From contig NZ_JAJKFK010000008.1 in assembly GCF_021653975.1 (NCBI RefSeq), positions 248,001 to 312,000 on the forward strand: 64,000 nt of DNA. The letters are read 5' to 3'. Source of the DNA: Amycolatopsis sp. GM8 (GTDB taxonomy: Bacteria > Actinomycetota > Actinomycetes > Mycobacteriales > Pseudonocardiaceae). The translations under genes were made by a program, and so were the position numbers. Under the pieces are notes generated by a model. It had not been told where the DNA came from and ran no database searches. It worked only from the letters and a program-made list of their open reading frames with translations. Below, piece by piece: positions 43,330-52,626 of the stretch (positions are counted from its first letter, which is position 1; every line of letters starts with the position of its first letter).

Positions 43330-44190
43330 ATGACTTTCCCGATCGATCGACCTGCGACTTGGTTCGTGACCGGTACCTCTCGCGGCCTTGGGCTGGAACT
43401 GGTCGCACAGCTGCTCCGCCGCGGTGATCAGGTCGCCGCGACGACCCGGTCGACGGAGCGTCTGCTGTCGGCCCTCGGTGACGGTGTCGACACGTCCCGG
43501 CTGCTGCCGCTGACCGTGGACCTGCGCGATGAGGACGAGGTGCGTCAGGCAGTGCGCGAGACCACCGAGCGGTTCGGGGGTCTCGATGTGGTGGTCAACA
43601 ACGCCGGTTACGGGTTCCTGGGCGCGGTGGAGGAGACCAGCGCGGGTGACGTCCGGGACATGCTTGACGTCCAGGTCGTGGGGGTGTGGAACGTGGTGCG
43701 TGCCACCCTGCCGGTCCTGCGCGAACAGAAGAGCGGCCATGTCGTGAACGTGTCCTCGGTCCTCGGGCTGACCGCCGTGCCCGGTTGGGGGCTTTACTGT
43801 GCGGGCAAGTTCGCGGTGGAGGGGCTGAGCGAGGCGCTGGCGGGTGAGGTCGCCGACCTCGGTGTGAAGGTCACCATCGTCGAGCCCGGCTACTTCCGCA
43901 CCGACTTCCTCAGTACCGACTCTCTCGCCCTGCCGGCCGCCGCCACCGACGCTTACCCGGCGTTGCGTGAGATGACCGAGAACCACCTGAAACTGCAGGG
44001 CAGCCAGCTCGGTGACCCGGTCAAAGGCGCCGACGCCATCATCCGCCACGTCGTCACCGGCGAAGGCCCACTGCGCCTGCTCCTCGGCTCGGACGCTCAC
44101 GCCTACGCCACTGCCAAGGTCGACGCACTACGCGCCAACCTCGACGCCACCACACAGACCGCCGCCGCCACCGACCACGCCGGCGCCTGA
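43330..44190 (+). CDS. Short-chain dehydrogenase/reductase (classical SDR)
   Basis: A 286-residue NAD(P)-dependent oxidoreductase. The cofactor motif is FVTGTSRGLGLEL, the acid-binding motif DVVVNNAGYG, the catalytic Ser in VVNVSSVLGL, and the YxxxK pair in YCAGK. It acts on a carbonyl or alcohol, probably detoxifying aldehydes with the DJ-1 and semialdehyde-dehydrogenase genes behind it. First gene of a three-gene unit; the ATG at 43330 is clear. It is controlled by the divergent HTH regulator by inference. Confidence 0.87.
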   Translation: MTFPIDRPATWFVTGTSRGLGLELVAQLLRRGDQVAATTRSTERLLSALGDGVDTSRLLPLTVDLRDEDEVRQAVRETTERFGGLDVVVNNAGYGFLGAVEETSAGDVRDMLDVQVVGVWNVVRATLPVLREQKSGHVVNVSSVLGLTAVPGWGLYCAGKFAVEGLSEALAGEVADLGVKVTIVEPGYFRTDFLSTDSLALPAAATDAYPALREMTENHLKLQGSQLGDPVKGADAIIRHVVTGEGPLRLLLGSDAHAYATAKVDALRANLDATTQTAAATDHAGA

Positions 44191-44223
44191 AATTCCCCGG
44201 CACACCACAGGAAGGAACCGCAC

Positions 44224-44928
44224 GTGAGCAAGATCCTGATCGTCATGTCCGCCGCCAGTGTCTGGGAGCGCAACGACGGCTCCGAGTACCCGACCGGGTA
44301 CTGGGCCGAGGAACTCGCCGCGCCGCACGAGAAGTTCGTGCGGGCCGGGTACACAGTGGACTTCGCCTCGCCTGGCGGTGTACTGCAGCCGCTCGACACG
44401 CACAGCGCCGACCCCGAGGTCGCCGGACCGGACTGCGCTCGATACGTGGCACACGCCGAGCAGGCCCTGCGGGAGTTCGGGCCGCTGCTCAAGCTCGACG
44501 AGATCGACGTCGACGACTACGTCGCGGTGGTCCTGCCCGGTGGCCACGGCCCCGTGGTCGACCTCTACCAGGACCGCGCCCTCGGCCGCCTGCTGGCCGA
44601 AGCCGACGCGGCGGGGAAGCTCATCGGAGCCGTCTGCCACGGCCCGGCCGCGCTTCTGTCCGCTGTGGACCAGGCAGGCAACTGGCTGTTCACCGGCCGC
44701 GAATTGACGGCCTTCACCGACGAGGAGGAGCAGCTGTTCGGCACCGCGGAGGGCGCTCCGTGGCTGCTGGCCAGCCGGCTGCGCGAGCAGGGCGCCAAGC
44801 ACTTCGGGGGACCGGCGTACCAGCCGCACAACGTGCGGGACGGGAACCTGTTCACCGGCCAGAACCCGGCCTCGAGCGCGCCGATGGCCGAGGCCATGGT
44901 CACCGCGCTCGCTTCCGGGCAGGCATGA
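44224..44928 (+). CDS. DJ-1/PfpI-family protein (Hsp31-like)
   Basis: A 234-residue type-1 glutamine-amidotransferase-fold protein. It starts KILIVMSAASVW and has the GGHGPVVDL and AVCHGPAALLS elbow (Cys) motifs and the closing NLFTGQNPASSAPMAEAM. This matches the Hsp31/glyoxalase-III-like subgroup that removes methylglyoxal or deglycates proteins. The GTG is preceded by AGGAAGGAAC. It overlaps the dehydrogenase start (ATGA). A normal-length relative of the insert-bearing protein at 31178-32224. Confidence 0.85.
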   Translation: MSKILIVMSAASVWERNDGSEYPTGYWAEELAAPHEKFVRAGYTVDFASPGGVLQPLDTHSADPEVAGPDCARYVAHAEQALREFGPLLKLDEIDVDDYVAVVLPGGHGPVVDLYQDRALGRLLAEADAAGKLIGAVCHGPAALLSAVDQAGNWLFTGRELTAFTDEEEQLFGTAEGAPWLLASRLREQGAKHFGGPAYQPHNVRDGNLFTGQNPASSAPMAEAMVTALASGQA

Positions 44929-46418
44929 ATCCCGTGGTCGCATCCCTGGCCGAAACCGATGTCGTCAGCCGCGTGGAAAAGGGGCTGCTCGTCGACGGGC
45001 GATGGTGCGCGGCAACCGGCGACGGACGATTCGCGGTGGAGAACCCGGCCACCGGCCAGGCACTGTGCGAGGTGTCCGACGGGACTCCCGACGACGCGCT
45101 GGCCGCGCTCGACGCCGCCGCTGCCGCACAGGCGGATTGGGCGGCGGTGCCGCCACGTCGCCGGGGCGAAATCCTGCGCCGTGCCTACGATCTGCTGATC
45201 GAGCGCAAGGACGAGTTCGCGCTGCTGATCACCCTGGAAATGGGCAAGTCGCTGACCGAGTCCCGGGCCGAGGTCGACTACGGCGCGAACTACCTGCGCT
45301 GGTTCGGCGAGGAGGCCGTCCGGATCGACGGGAGCTGGAAGGTCAGCGAGGACGGCACCGCCCGGGTGCTGGTCACGCGGCAACCGGTCGGGCCCTGCCT
45401 GCTGATCACGCCGTGGAACGCGCCACTGGCCATGCCCGCTCGCAAGATCGGGCCTGCCGTGGCGGCGGGCTGCACCATGATCGTCAAACCCGCGCCGCAG
45501 ACACCGCTGACGACGGCCGCGCTGGCCGCGGTCCTCACCGAGGCCGGGCTCCCCGACGGCGTGCTCAATGTCGTCCCCACCACGCAGGCCGCGGCGATCA
45601 CCGAGCGCCTGCTCGAGGACGGCAGGCTGCGCAAGCTGTCGTTCACCGGGTCCACCCCCGTCGGGCGGCTCCTGCTGTCCCAGGCGGCCGGCACCGTGCT
45701 GCGGACCTCGATGGAACTGGGCGGGAACGCCCCGTTCATCGTCTGCCGCGACGCCGACATCGACGCCGCGGTCGAGGGTGCGATGACGGCGAAGCTCCGC
45801 AATGTCGGCGAGGCGTGCATCGCCGCCAACCGGTTCCACGTCCATGCCGCTGTCGCCGAGGAGTTCAGCGAAAAGCTCGTCGCCCGGATGCGCACGATCA
45901 CCGTCGGGCCCGGCACGGACCCGGCCACCGATCTCGGGCCACTGATCGACGAGCGCCAGCGGCGACGGGTGGCAGGCCTGGTCGACGAAACGGTCGGTGC
46001 GGGAGCACAGGTTCGTGCCGGCGGACTCCTCCCTGCCGGGGCGGGGTATTTCTACCCGCCGACCGTGCTCACCGGCGTCCCCGCCGGAACCCGCATCACC
46101 CGGGAGGAGATCTTCGGCCCGGTCGCGGCCATCCGGACCTTCACCACCGAAGCCGAGGCACTGCACGACGCCAACGACACCGAGTTCGGCCTCGTCGGCT
46201 ACCTCTACACGCGGGATCTGAGCCAGGCGCTCCGGATGAGCGAGCAACTCGAAACAGGCATGGTGGGCCTCAACCGCGGCTACGTGTCGGACCCCAGTGC
46301 GCCGTTCGGCGGCATGAAACAGTCCGGCATCGGCCGCGAAGGCGGCAACACCGGAATCGACGAATATCTGGAACAGAAATACATCGCCATCCACACGGGT
46401 TCCGCGCAGCGGCAATAG
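44925..46418 (+). CDS. NAD(P)-dependent succinate-semialdehyde-type aldehyde dehydrogenase
   Basis: A 497-residue ALDH closest to the GabD group. NAD motif VLVTRQPVGPCLLITPWNAPLAM; KPAPQTPLT; the catalytic glutamate in MELGGNAPF; the nucleophile in GEACIAANR; and the C-terminal PFGGMKQSGIGREGG. It oxidises a semialdehyde to the acid. It is coupled to the DJ-1 gene by ATGA and completes the SDR-DJ-1-ALDH unit. It is intact, unlike the ALDH remnant near 53 kb. Confidence 0.87.
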   Translation: MNPVVASLAETDVVSRVEKGLLVDGRWCAATGDGRFAVENPATGQALCEVSDGTPDDALAALDAAAAAQADWAAVPPRRRGEILRRAYDLLIERKDEFALLITLEMGKSLTESRAEVDYGANYLRWFGEEAVRIDGSWKVSEDGTARVLVTRQPVGPCLLITPWNAPLAMPARKIGPAVAAGCTMIVKPAPQTPLTTAALAAVLTEAGLPDGVLNVVPTTQAAAITERLLEDGRLRKLSFTGSTPVGRLLLSQAAGTVLRTSMELGGNAPFIVCRDADIDAAVEGAMTAKLRNVGEACIAANRFHVHAAVAEEFSEKLVARMRTITVGPGTDPATDLGPLIDERQRRRVAGLVDETVGAGAQVRAGGLLPAGAGYFYPPTVLTGVPAGTRITREEIFGPVAAIRTFTTEAEALHDANDTEFGLVGYLYTRDLSQALRMSEQLETGMVGLNRGYVSDPSAPFGGMKQSGIGREGGNTGIDEYLEQKYIAIHTGSAQRQ

Positions 46419-46552
46419 AGGCGCGACGGGGAGCGGCCCCCGGTCGCCGGAGCAGGCGGCTGCGGCGGCGATGGTGCCCGGCGCCAAGGCTCGGAGGCCG
46501 GCGTTGACCGGCCCGGCCTGCTGGCGCTGCCCCGCGCAGGCGCCGGATTGAT

Positions 46553-47824
46553 CTAGTCCGGTGTCGGGTGATGCCGCAGGCGGGACATGGTTGTCGGTTT
46601 CGCTTCGGAGGCGGTGGGTTGTTTCGTCGTGTGCTGGCTGTACCAGCGGCTGTAGGTGGCCACGAGCGGTACCGAGGACAGGCCGTGGAGGAAGACGCTG
46701 AGGAGGATGGTCAGCATCACGGTGGTGAACAGCGTCTGCCCGTTGGGGATGCCTTCGTCGACGGCGATCAGTGCGAAGACGATCGAGGCCAGGCCGCGTG
46801 GACCGAACCATCCGATGAAGGCGATGGTGGGAAGTTGTGTCCGGGTCCCGAGGAGGGCGATCGCGACGGGGATCATGCGGAGCAGGGTCAGGCTGAGTAC
46901 CGCGTAGAGGAAGATCTGCCAGGTTACGTGGGGTAGCAGCATGCCGACGGCGAGTGCTCCGAAACCGACCCAGGTCGCGCCGGCGAGGAGTCCTCCGACG
47001 TCTTCGTTGAGTCTGGTTACCGTCAGGTCGTGGCGCCGGGAGAAATAGCCGAAGGTCATTCCCGCGGTGAACGCCGCGATGAAGCCGCTGCCGTCGAGTT
47101 GCAGGGCGGTCAGGTAGGCGAGCAGTGCGGCGAGCATGGGCAGGATTTGCCGCCATTGTCCGCCCAGCCATTCGCGACGGTCCGCCGCGCGGAACAACAG
47201 GCCGGTCAGTGTGCCGGAGGCGATGCCGGCGGCGAGGCCCCAGCCGATTTGTTCGGCCATGGTGCGTACGACGGCCGCGGTGACGCCGGTCGACAGCTGG
47301 GCCAGCGAGATGTCGACGGCGACCAGGAAGAAGGGCACGGCGAGGCCGTCGTTGAGTCCGCTTTCGACGTCGAGTGCCTGGCGGACCCGTGAGGGCACCG
47401 CTTCGTCGGTGACGACACGCTGCCCGAGTGCGGCGTCGGTCGGGCAGACCATTGTGGCGAGCACGAAGGCGCCGGCGAGCGTGATGCCGGGAAGGATGAG
47501 CAGGCCGGCACCGAGGCCGGCGAGGATGGTCAGCGGCAGTCCGATGAGCAGGAGCCGGCTGGGCCAGCCCAGATGCCGGCGCAGGCCCGCGAGGTCGATG
47601 CGGGTCGCGTCGCTGAACAGCAGGAACACCAGGGTGAGTTCGCAGAACCGCTGGGCGGCGATGCTTTCGAGGTGGATGTTCACGAGGTCGAGCGCGGCCG
47701 TCCCGGCGGCGAGCCCGGCCGCGGTGAAGACCATGGCCGACGTGATGCCTCGCGCGCCGAGCGGTTTGGAGACCACGCCGTACAGGACGAGGATCACTGC
47801 GATGGTGATGAGCGCGACGATCAT
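46553..47824 (-). CDS. Cation/proton antiporter (CPA1-type)
   Basis: A 423-residue membrane protein with ~12 hydrophobic helices (from IVALITIAVILVLYGVVSKPLG). The Na+/H+ exchanger core is VCPTDAALGQRVVTDEAVPSRVRQALDVESGLNDGLAVPFFLVAVD, with paired acidic residues that bind the ion. It exports Na+ or K+ for H+ to adjust cytoplasmic pH. The ATG follows GGAGGACG. It stands alone on the minus strand; the ~134 bp between it and the dehydrogenase gene contain only GC-rich imperfect hairpins. Confidence 0.87.
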   Translation of the reverse strand: MIVALITIAVILVLYGVVSKPLGARGITSAMVFTAAGLAAGTAALDLVNIHLESIAAQRFCELTLVFLLFSDATRIDLAGLRRHLGWPSRLLLIGLPLTILAGLGAGLLILPGITLAGAFVLATMVCPTDAALGQRVVTDEAVPSRVRQALDVESGLNDGLAVPFFLVAVDISLAQLSTGVTAAVVRTMAEQIGWGLAAGIASGTLTGLLFRAADRREWLGGQWRQILPMLAALLAYLTALQLDGSGFIAAFTAGMTFGYFSRRHDLTVTRLNEDVGGLLAGATWVGFGALAVGMLLPHVTWQIFLYAVLSLTLLRMIPVAIALLGTRTQLPTIAFIGWFGPRGLASIVFALIAVDEGIPNGQTLFTTVMLTILLSVFLHGLSSVPLVATYSRWYSQHTTKQPTASEAKPTTMSRLRHHPTPD

Positions 47825-48109
47825 GTGGCGTCCTCCGGCGAACTCGTGCGAGGGATCTCACATGGTCATTGTTTCCCGCTCATCCGGCCGTGTCGCGCCG
47901 TGCGGTCGTCGGATCTGGCAGGCAACGCGGGAGTATGTGCGGACGGCAGTACGCGGGCAGTGAATGTGCGTTGATCTTGGTGGTCCAGAACGCCATTATC
48001 GATCGGTTTACATGGGTAGTACTGCTGGTCCAGGCGGGCACCGTCGCAGGCATCATCGGTCGGCGGGCCGGCTCTCGCGTCGCACGCGTGGCCGGCCCAC
48101 CTGGCGGGT

Positions 48110-49480
48110 TCAAGCGGGAAGCGGCAGCCCAGCGGCGTGGAACATCCGGTCCCGGGAGGCCGCGGCTTCCTCGAAGACGGTGTCACCTCCGTTCAGCACG
48201 CCGTTCTCCTTGAGCACGTCGCCGGCCACCACGACCAGGTCGACGTTCCCGGCGTGACCGCCCGCGACGATCGTGGCCGCCACGTCGGTGGCGGGCAGGA
48301 GGTTGTGGTGGTCGAGACGGATCATGATCAGGTCGGCCTCCTTGCCCGGGGTCAGGCTGCCGGTGCGGTCGTCGATCCCCGCGGCTCGCGCGCCCTCGAT
48401 GGTTGCGAAGGAGATCAGGTCGGCGGCGTCGAAGGTCGGCAGGTCGGGGACGCGGTCCATGGACCCGGCGGCACCGGCGAGGATCAGTTGCTGGTAGGCG
48501 AGCGTTGTCCGCATGACGCCGAACATGTCACCGCTCACGATGGTCTCGGTGTCGACGCTGAGGCTCGGCCGGACACCGGCGGCGAGCAGCCGGTTGGTCG
48601 CGGGCTGACCCAGTCCCGGCATGAAGACCTCCAGGGCGCCGGCCACGGAAGCGGTGGCTCCGTGTGCGGCCAGCATCTTCAGTTCCTCGTCGGTCGACGT
48701 GCAGCAGTGGATGAACGTCATGTCCGAGGCCAGGAGCCCGGTCTTGTCCAGTTGCCGGATGGCCTGCTGTTCAGCGCCCCAATCACCGAGCCCGACGTGC
48801 ATGCTGATCCGCAGGCCCAGCTCCCGGGCAAGGCGGATGTCCTGCTCGGACACCTCAGGGGTGGACAGCTCCGGTCCCCGCAGCATCGCGTTCAGCGTGA
48901 CGCGCGCCGAGTCGTCGGCCAACACCTCGTTCCGGATGCGACGGATGTCATCGGGGTGCGTACGTGCGCTACCGAACTGCCATTGTTCGGCCTCTGTCGA
49001 CGGCCAGCCATGGTCGAAGACGGCTCGGATGCCCGATTCCCAGTGAGCCGCGATCGCCGCGTCCGAGTGCTCCGGGCTGTTACTGATGTGGGACTCGTCG
49101 CGAACCGTCGTCACGCCGGAGTCCAGCGACATCAGGTCCGCCGCCAAGTTCCCGATGTGCACGTCCTGCGGGTCGAAGTACTGGCCGAGGCCGATCTGAA
49201 CCCGGCTGCGGTACTCCTGGTACGTCCAGGCGGGACCCAGGTTGCGCAGCGCTCCCTGCCAGTTGTGCCGGTGGGTGTCGATGAAGCCGGGCAGTACGGC
49301 GTTCCCCGTGCCGTCGACGATCCGGGCCCGGTCGTCGGTCAGGTCCTGGCCGACCGCCACGATCCTGCCGCCGGCGATGAGGACGTCACCCACGAAGTTG
49401 CCGAGCTCGATGTCCTGGGTCATCAAGTACGCGCCCCTGACCAGGATGCGCTCTTTTTTCTGCTGATGGTTGCGGGACAT
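48110..49480 (-). CDS. Amidohydrolase (ATZ/TRZ-like, cytosine-deaminase superfamily)
   Basis: A 456-residue metal-dependent hydrolase. Metal ligands are in LPGFIDTHRHNWQGAL, the HVGLGDWG segment, FIHCCTSTDEELKMLAAHGATASV and LSVDTETIVSGDMF. The C-terminal LTPGKEADLIMIRLDHHNLLP is typical of the s-triazine/deaminase branch. The HxH motif appears as HRH, and a His-to-Asp change is seen at the expected SD position (VDTET). It would remove an amino or chloro group from a heterocycle. It is co-transcribed with the upstream DMT-type transporter; AAAGGA precedes the ATG. Confidence 0.83.
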   Translation of the reverse strand: MSRNHQQKKERILVRGAYLMTQDIELGNFVGDVLIAGGRIVAVGQDLTDDRARIVDGTGNAVLPGFIDTHRHNWQGALRNLGPAWTYQEYRSRVQIGLGQYFDPQDVHIGNLAADLMSLDSGVTTVRDESHISNSPEHSDAAIAAHWESGIRAVFDHGWPSTEAEQWQFGSARTHPDDIRRIRNEVLADDSARVTLNAMLRGPELSTPEVSEQDIRLARELGLRISMHVGLGDWGAEQQAIRQLDKTGLLASDMTFIHCCTSTDEELKMLAAHGATASVAGALEVFMPGLGQPATNRLLAAGVRPSLSVDTETIVSGDMFGVMRTTLAYQQLILAGAAGSMDRVPDLPTFDAADLISFATIEGARAAGIDDRTGSLTPGKEADLIMIRLDHHNLLPATDVAATIVAGGHAGNVDLVVVAGDVLKENGVLNGGDTVFEEAAASRDRMFHAAGLPLPA

Positions 49481-49556
49481 CTGTGGTTCCTTTCACGCCG
49501 TGAGCGGCACTGTGTTGCTTTGTTCGGTGAGGTGGGAAGGGAACGGCTGGGCAGGA

Positions 49557-50597
49557 TCACCCTCGCCCGCTGGTGCCACGCGGGCGCCGGGCGGCGATCC
49601 AGACGGCGGCGAACGTGAGCAACGCGCCGACGATGGTGAGGGTCGAGGGGGACCGGCCGCCGGTGGGAAACAGGAAGTCCAGCGCGATCGAACTGGCCAG
49701 CTGCCCCGCGATCGAGGCCATGCTCAGCAGCAGGACACCGATTCGGCGTACCAGGAGCGCCGAGGCGCCGATGAAGACCACGCCGCACAGGCCGCCGAGG
49801 TAGACCCACCAGCTGGTGGGCAGCAAGTGTCCCGGCGTTCCGCGGACGAGGGTCTTCACTCCCCAGGCGGCGATGAGGAAGACCGCTCCGACGCAGAAGT
49901 TGAGCCAGGTCGCGGCCAGCGGCGAGCCCGATGCCGCGGTCGACGCCCCGTTCAGGGACTGCTGCACGCCGAGCAGGAAACCCGCGGCGATGGCGGCGAG
50001 GGCCGGCAAGATGATGGTGGCCGGCGCGGGGGTGCCGGCGAAGCGGGGCAGGGCGGACACGACAGCGGCCACCAGGATGACGGCCGCTCCCGCGAGCCGA
50101 GCCGCACCCGGACGTTGCCTCCGGACGCCCCCGATGCCCCGTGCGTCGACGATCAGCCCACCGAGGGTCTGGCCCGCGATGGCGGCCACGGTGAACACGG
50201 CGATGCCGGTGACCAGCGCGGCGGTCGACTGTGCCAGCGCGAACGTGCCGCCGAGCACGCCGGCCAGCAGATACCGGCGGGGGAGCCGGCCGTCGCGGGC
50301 GGCACTGCCGAGCGTGCGCAGCGCGCGGCGCAGCTTGGGCGAGAAGACCGCGATGATGGTCACCAGCAGCAGACCGCCGGAGAAGCTGATCGCCGCCGCG
50401 GCGATGCCATCGTCGAGGCGATGGCTGAGCTCCCCGTTCACCCTGGCTTGTACGGGCACCACAATGCCGGCGGCGATGGCCGCCACCACGGCCAGGAAAG
50501 CGCCACGTGAGGTGGAAGGACGGGACTGCCCGGACGGTTGCGGATCGGGTTCGGCATGACGCCGGCCTGACCTCGGCGGTCCGGTGGGAGTGCTCAT
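49557..50597 (-). CDS. DMT-superfamily transporter (YdcZ/DUF606 type)
   Basis: A 346-residue membrane protein with ~10 transmembrane helices in two related halves (AFLAVVAAIAAGIVVPVQARVNGELSHRL; GIAVFTVAAIAGQTLGGLIVDARG, the YdcZ repeat). Probably a metabolite exporter or importer. It lies 76 bp upstream of the amidohydrolase on the same strand, suggesting it handles that enzyme's substrate or product. GGAGGA precedes the ATG. The N-terminal ~30 residues are a hydrophilic Pro/Ser/Arg extension. Confidence 0.85.
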   Translation of the reverse strand: MSTPTGPPRSGRRHAEPDPQPSGQSRPSTSRGAFLAVVAAIAAGIVVPVQARVNGELSHRLDDGIAAAAISFSGGLLLVTIIAVFSPKLRRALRTLGSAARDGRLPRRYLLAGVLGGTFALAQSTAALVTGIAVFTVAAIAGQTLGGLIVDARGIGGVRRQRPGAARLAGAAVILVAAVVSALPRFAGTPAPATIILPALAAIAAGFLLGVQQSLNGASTAASGSPLAATWLNFCVGAVFLIAAWGVKTLVRGTPGHLLPTSWWVYLGGLCGVVFIGASALLVRRIGVLLLSMASIAGQLASSIALDFLFPTGGRSPSTLTIVGALLTFAAVWIAARRPRGTSGRG

Positions 50598-50678
50598 GGT
50601 GGTTCCTCCAAAAGAGGAGGTGGCTGGGGCAGAGAGCCTGTCCCAGCCACCGGGGGTGTGTCGGGAACGCCTCTTTGC

Positions 50679-51557
50679 TCAGAACTTCGTGCTTGCGATG
50701 TCGTCGAGGATCGACGGCCGCCGCGGAGACCAGCCGAGCACGCGCCGCGCGGTTTCACCGGACGCCTGCTGGTCGAGCAGGAGTGCCTCGCCGAGCAGGC
50801 CGAGCCGGTCGAGCGTCTGGGCGACGGGCTCGGGCTCGACCCTCCCGGACAGGCCGATGGAACGGCTCACCGCCTCGCTGATCTCCCGCACGGTCGGGTT
50901 CACACCGCTGGCACCGAGGAAGTACGAGCCGGCCGGGGCCTTCTCCAGCGCGAGCACGTACAGCTCGGCCAGGTCGTCCACGTGCACGGTGGTCCAGTGC
51001 TGGTCGCCAGGGCCGACCATGGTGAGGGCGGGGGCGCCGCCTCCGGTCCGCGGACCGGCTGCGACGACGTTCACCAGGCCGCCGCCGTGGCCGTAGACCA
51101 GAGCCGGCGCGACCACCGACGTACGGACACCCGTCGTCTCGCGCACGACCTTCGCGATCGGCACCCGCCAGGCTGTCAGGTCAGGGGAGTTCGTGGCGGT
51201 CGACTCGGTGATCGCCGAGCTGCTGCCGTGCACCCAGACGCCGGTGGTGTGCACGAACGGCCGGTCCGTGTTCCGCAGCGCGCGGAGGAAGCTGGTGACC
51301 GCGGTCTCGTCGACGGTCGCGCTCGTCTCGTCGCCGGGCGACGCGACGTGGATCACGCCGTCGGTCGCGGCCGCGAGCTCCTGCAGGGCCGCACCGTCCG
51401 ACAGGTCGGCGATCGCCGGCTTGGCACCCTTGGCCAGGACCACGTCGGCCTTCTCCGCGGAGCGGACCACGGCGGTGACCTGATGCCCCGTGGAGACGAG
51501 CCGGTCGAGCACCGAGCCTCCGACGTAGCCGGTGCCACCTGTGAGCAGTACGTGCAT
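50679..51557 (-). CDS. NAD-dependent epimerase/dehydratase-family oxidoreductase (extended SDR)
   Basis: A 292-residue atypical/extended SDR. Cofactor motif LLTGGTGYVGGSVLDRL, then VIHVASPGDET, and the C-terminal GETARRVLGWSPRRP common in nucleoside-diphosphate-sugar-epimerase-like reductases. The usual YxxxK is not evident (DLTAWRVPIAKVV instead), so it may be a regulator- or NmrA-like NAD sensor, or an enzyme with a changed active site. The ATG at 51557 has GGAAGAGGAAGA upstream. It is divergent from the LysR gene, its likely regulator. Confidence 0.8.
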   Translation of the reverse strand: MHVLLTGGTGYVGGSVLDRLVSTGHQVTAVVRSAEKADVVLAKGAKPAIADLSDGAALQELAAATDGVIHVASPGDETSATVDETAVTSFLRALRNTDRPFVHTTGVWVHGSSSAITESTATNSPDLTAWRVPIAKVVRETTGVRTSVVAPALVYGHGGGLVNVVAAGPRTGGGAPALTMVGPGDQHWTTVHVDDLAELYVLALEKAPAGSYFLGASGVNPTVREISEAVSRSIGLSGRVEPEPVAQTLDRLGLLGEALLLDQQASGETARRVLGWSPRRPSILDDIASTKF

Positions 51558-51637
51558 AGGTCTTCCTCTTCCGTGAGCTGGGTCGGTGAACCGGGCCCGT
51601 CTGCCGGAGGGAGATCCCGGCGCTGGCCCGCACGACC

Positions 51638-51704
51638 AAACATTCACCCGGCGCAGCTATCGTGTCCAACGAATGTTTCCGAATGTGCAATCGAAGCTTT
51701 CGAT
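51638..51704. promoter_or_regulatory. LysR-type regulatory region: 8-bp inverted repeat plus LTTR box
   Basis: AAACATTC (51638-51645) and GAATGTTT (51671-51678) are perfect inverted copies 25 bp apart. Beside them ATCGAA-GCT-TTCGAT (51690-51704) has the T-N11-A form of a LysR box. All lie in the 161-bp gap between the epimerase and LysR starts. Confidence 0.55.
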
Positions 51705-51718
51705 CACTAGGGGATGCG

Positions 51719-52618
51719 GTGGACCAGCGGAGACTGGAGTACTTCGTCACTGTCGCCGAGGAGCTGAACTTCACGCGGGCGGCCCAGCGGCTGCACGTCA
51801 CACAGTCGACGCTCTCGGCAGGTATCAAGGCGCTGGAGAACGATCTGAGAGTGGAGCTGCTCGTTCGTTCCACCCGGTCGGTGAGGCTTACCGAAGCCGG
51901 TTCGGTATTCCTGGCCGAGGCGCGCACCGCCATTGAGGCGCTCGATCGGGCCCGTGCCGCGGTGGAGCCGTTGTCCACGGGACTGCGCGGCCGTCTCACC
52001 GTGGGCATCCTCAATGGACTGACCGCGATCGACATTCCCGCGCTGGCGGGCGACTTCCATCGGTGTCACCCCGAGGTGCGGCTACGCACGGAGACGTCCC
52101 AACGGGGGACCGCCGGCCTGATCGAGAGGATCAAGGAGAGCCACGTGGACGTGGCCTTTGTGGGAACCGAAATCCGGGATGAGCACCTGAGGATACGGCC
52201 CATCAAGAAGTTCGAGATCGCGTTGCTGGTTCCGGCCGATCACCCGCTGGCCGACCGGACGGCCGTGGGGCTGCGGGACATCGCGGAGGAGGTCTTCGTC
52301 GACATGCCGGCGGGTTTCGGGCACCGGCAGGTCGCGGACGAAGCCTTCGCGAGCGCGGAACTTTCCCGCCGTGTCCTGATCGAGGTCTCCGACATCACCA
52401 CAATCGCGGACTACGTTGCTCATGGCCTCGGTGTCGCTCTCCTGCCCCCGGAGTTCGCCGAACCGGTCGGCGACACGGTGAAGGTCGTAGCGCTGCGCGA
52501 CGTCCAGCTCTCCTGGACGCTCAGCGTGGTCGCGTCGGCGAGCCGGCCGCCCACACGGGCGCTGCACGCCTTCCTCGACCTGATCCCGCACCACATCCGA
52601 CGCGACCGGGTGTTCTGA
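51719..52618 (+). CDS. LysR-family transcriptional regulator
   Basis: A 299-residue regulator. The N-terminal winged HTH is RRLEYFVTVAEELNFTRAAQRLHVTQSTLSAGIKALENDLRVELLVRSTRSVRLTEAGSVFL, and a periplasmic-binding-protein-like effector domain follows (LRGRLTVGILNGLTAIDIPALAGDFHRCHPEVRL). The GTG at 51719 is chosen: AGGGGA precedes it and the product has the usual ~300 residues; an upstream in-frame ATG would add 19 unconserved residues that overlap the candidate LysR box. Divergent from the epimerase-like gene. Confidence 0.88.
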   Translation: MDQRRLEYFVTVAEELNFTRAAQRLHVTQSTLSAGIKALENDLRVELLVRSTRSVRLTEAGSVFLAEARTAIEALDRARAAVEPLSTGLRGRLTVGILNGLTAIDIPALAGDFHRCHPEVRLRTETSQRGTAGLIERIKESHVDVAFVGTEIRDEHLRIRPIKKFEIALLVPADHPLADRTAVGLRDIAEEVFVDMPAGFGHRQVADEAFASAELSRRVLIEVSDITTIADYVAHGLGVALLPPEFAEPVGDTVKVVALRDVQLSWTLSVVASASRPPTRALHAFLDLIPHHIRRDRVF

Positions 52619-52626
52619 CTCCGCCC

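Noticed and set aside
46419..46552. Intrinsic terminator after the semialdehyde dehydrogenase gene
   Set aside because: Several GC-rich partial stems exist (for example AGGCCGG and CCGGCCT) but none is long, uninterrupted or followed by a T-run, so no confident call.
44565..47861. A 1098-codon minus-strand open frame spanning the DJ-1, dehydrogenase and antiporter genes
   Set aside because: It crosses three well-supported genes in a different frame and has no recognisable domain; typical GC-driven shadow frame.
47825..48109. Small minus-strand gene between the antiporter and amidohydrolase genes
   Set aside because: The 78-codon frame has Pro/Thr/Arg shadow composition, no ribosome site and no relative; the region more likely holds the antiporter promoter.
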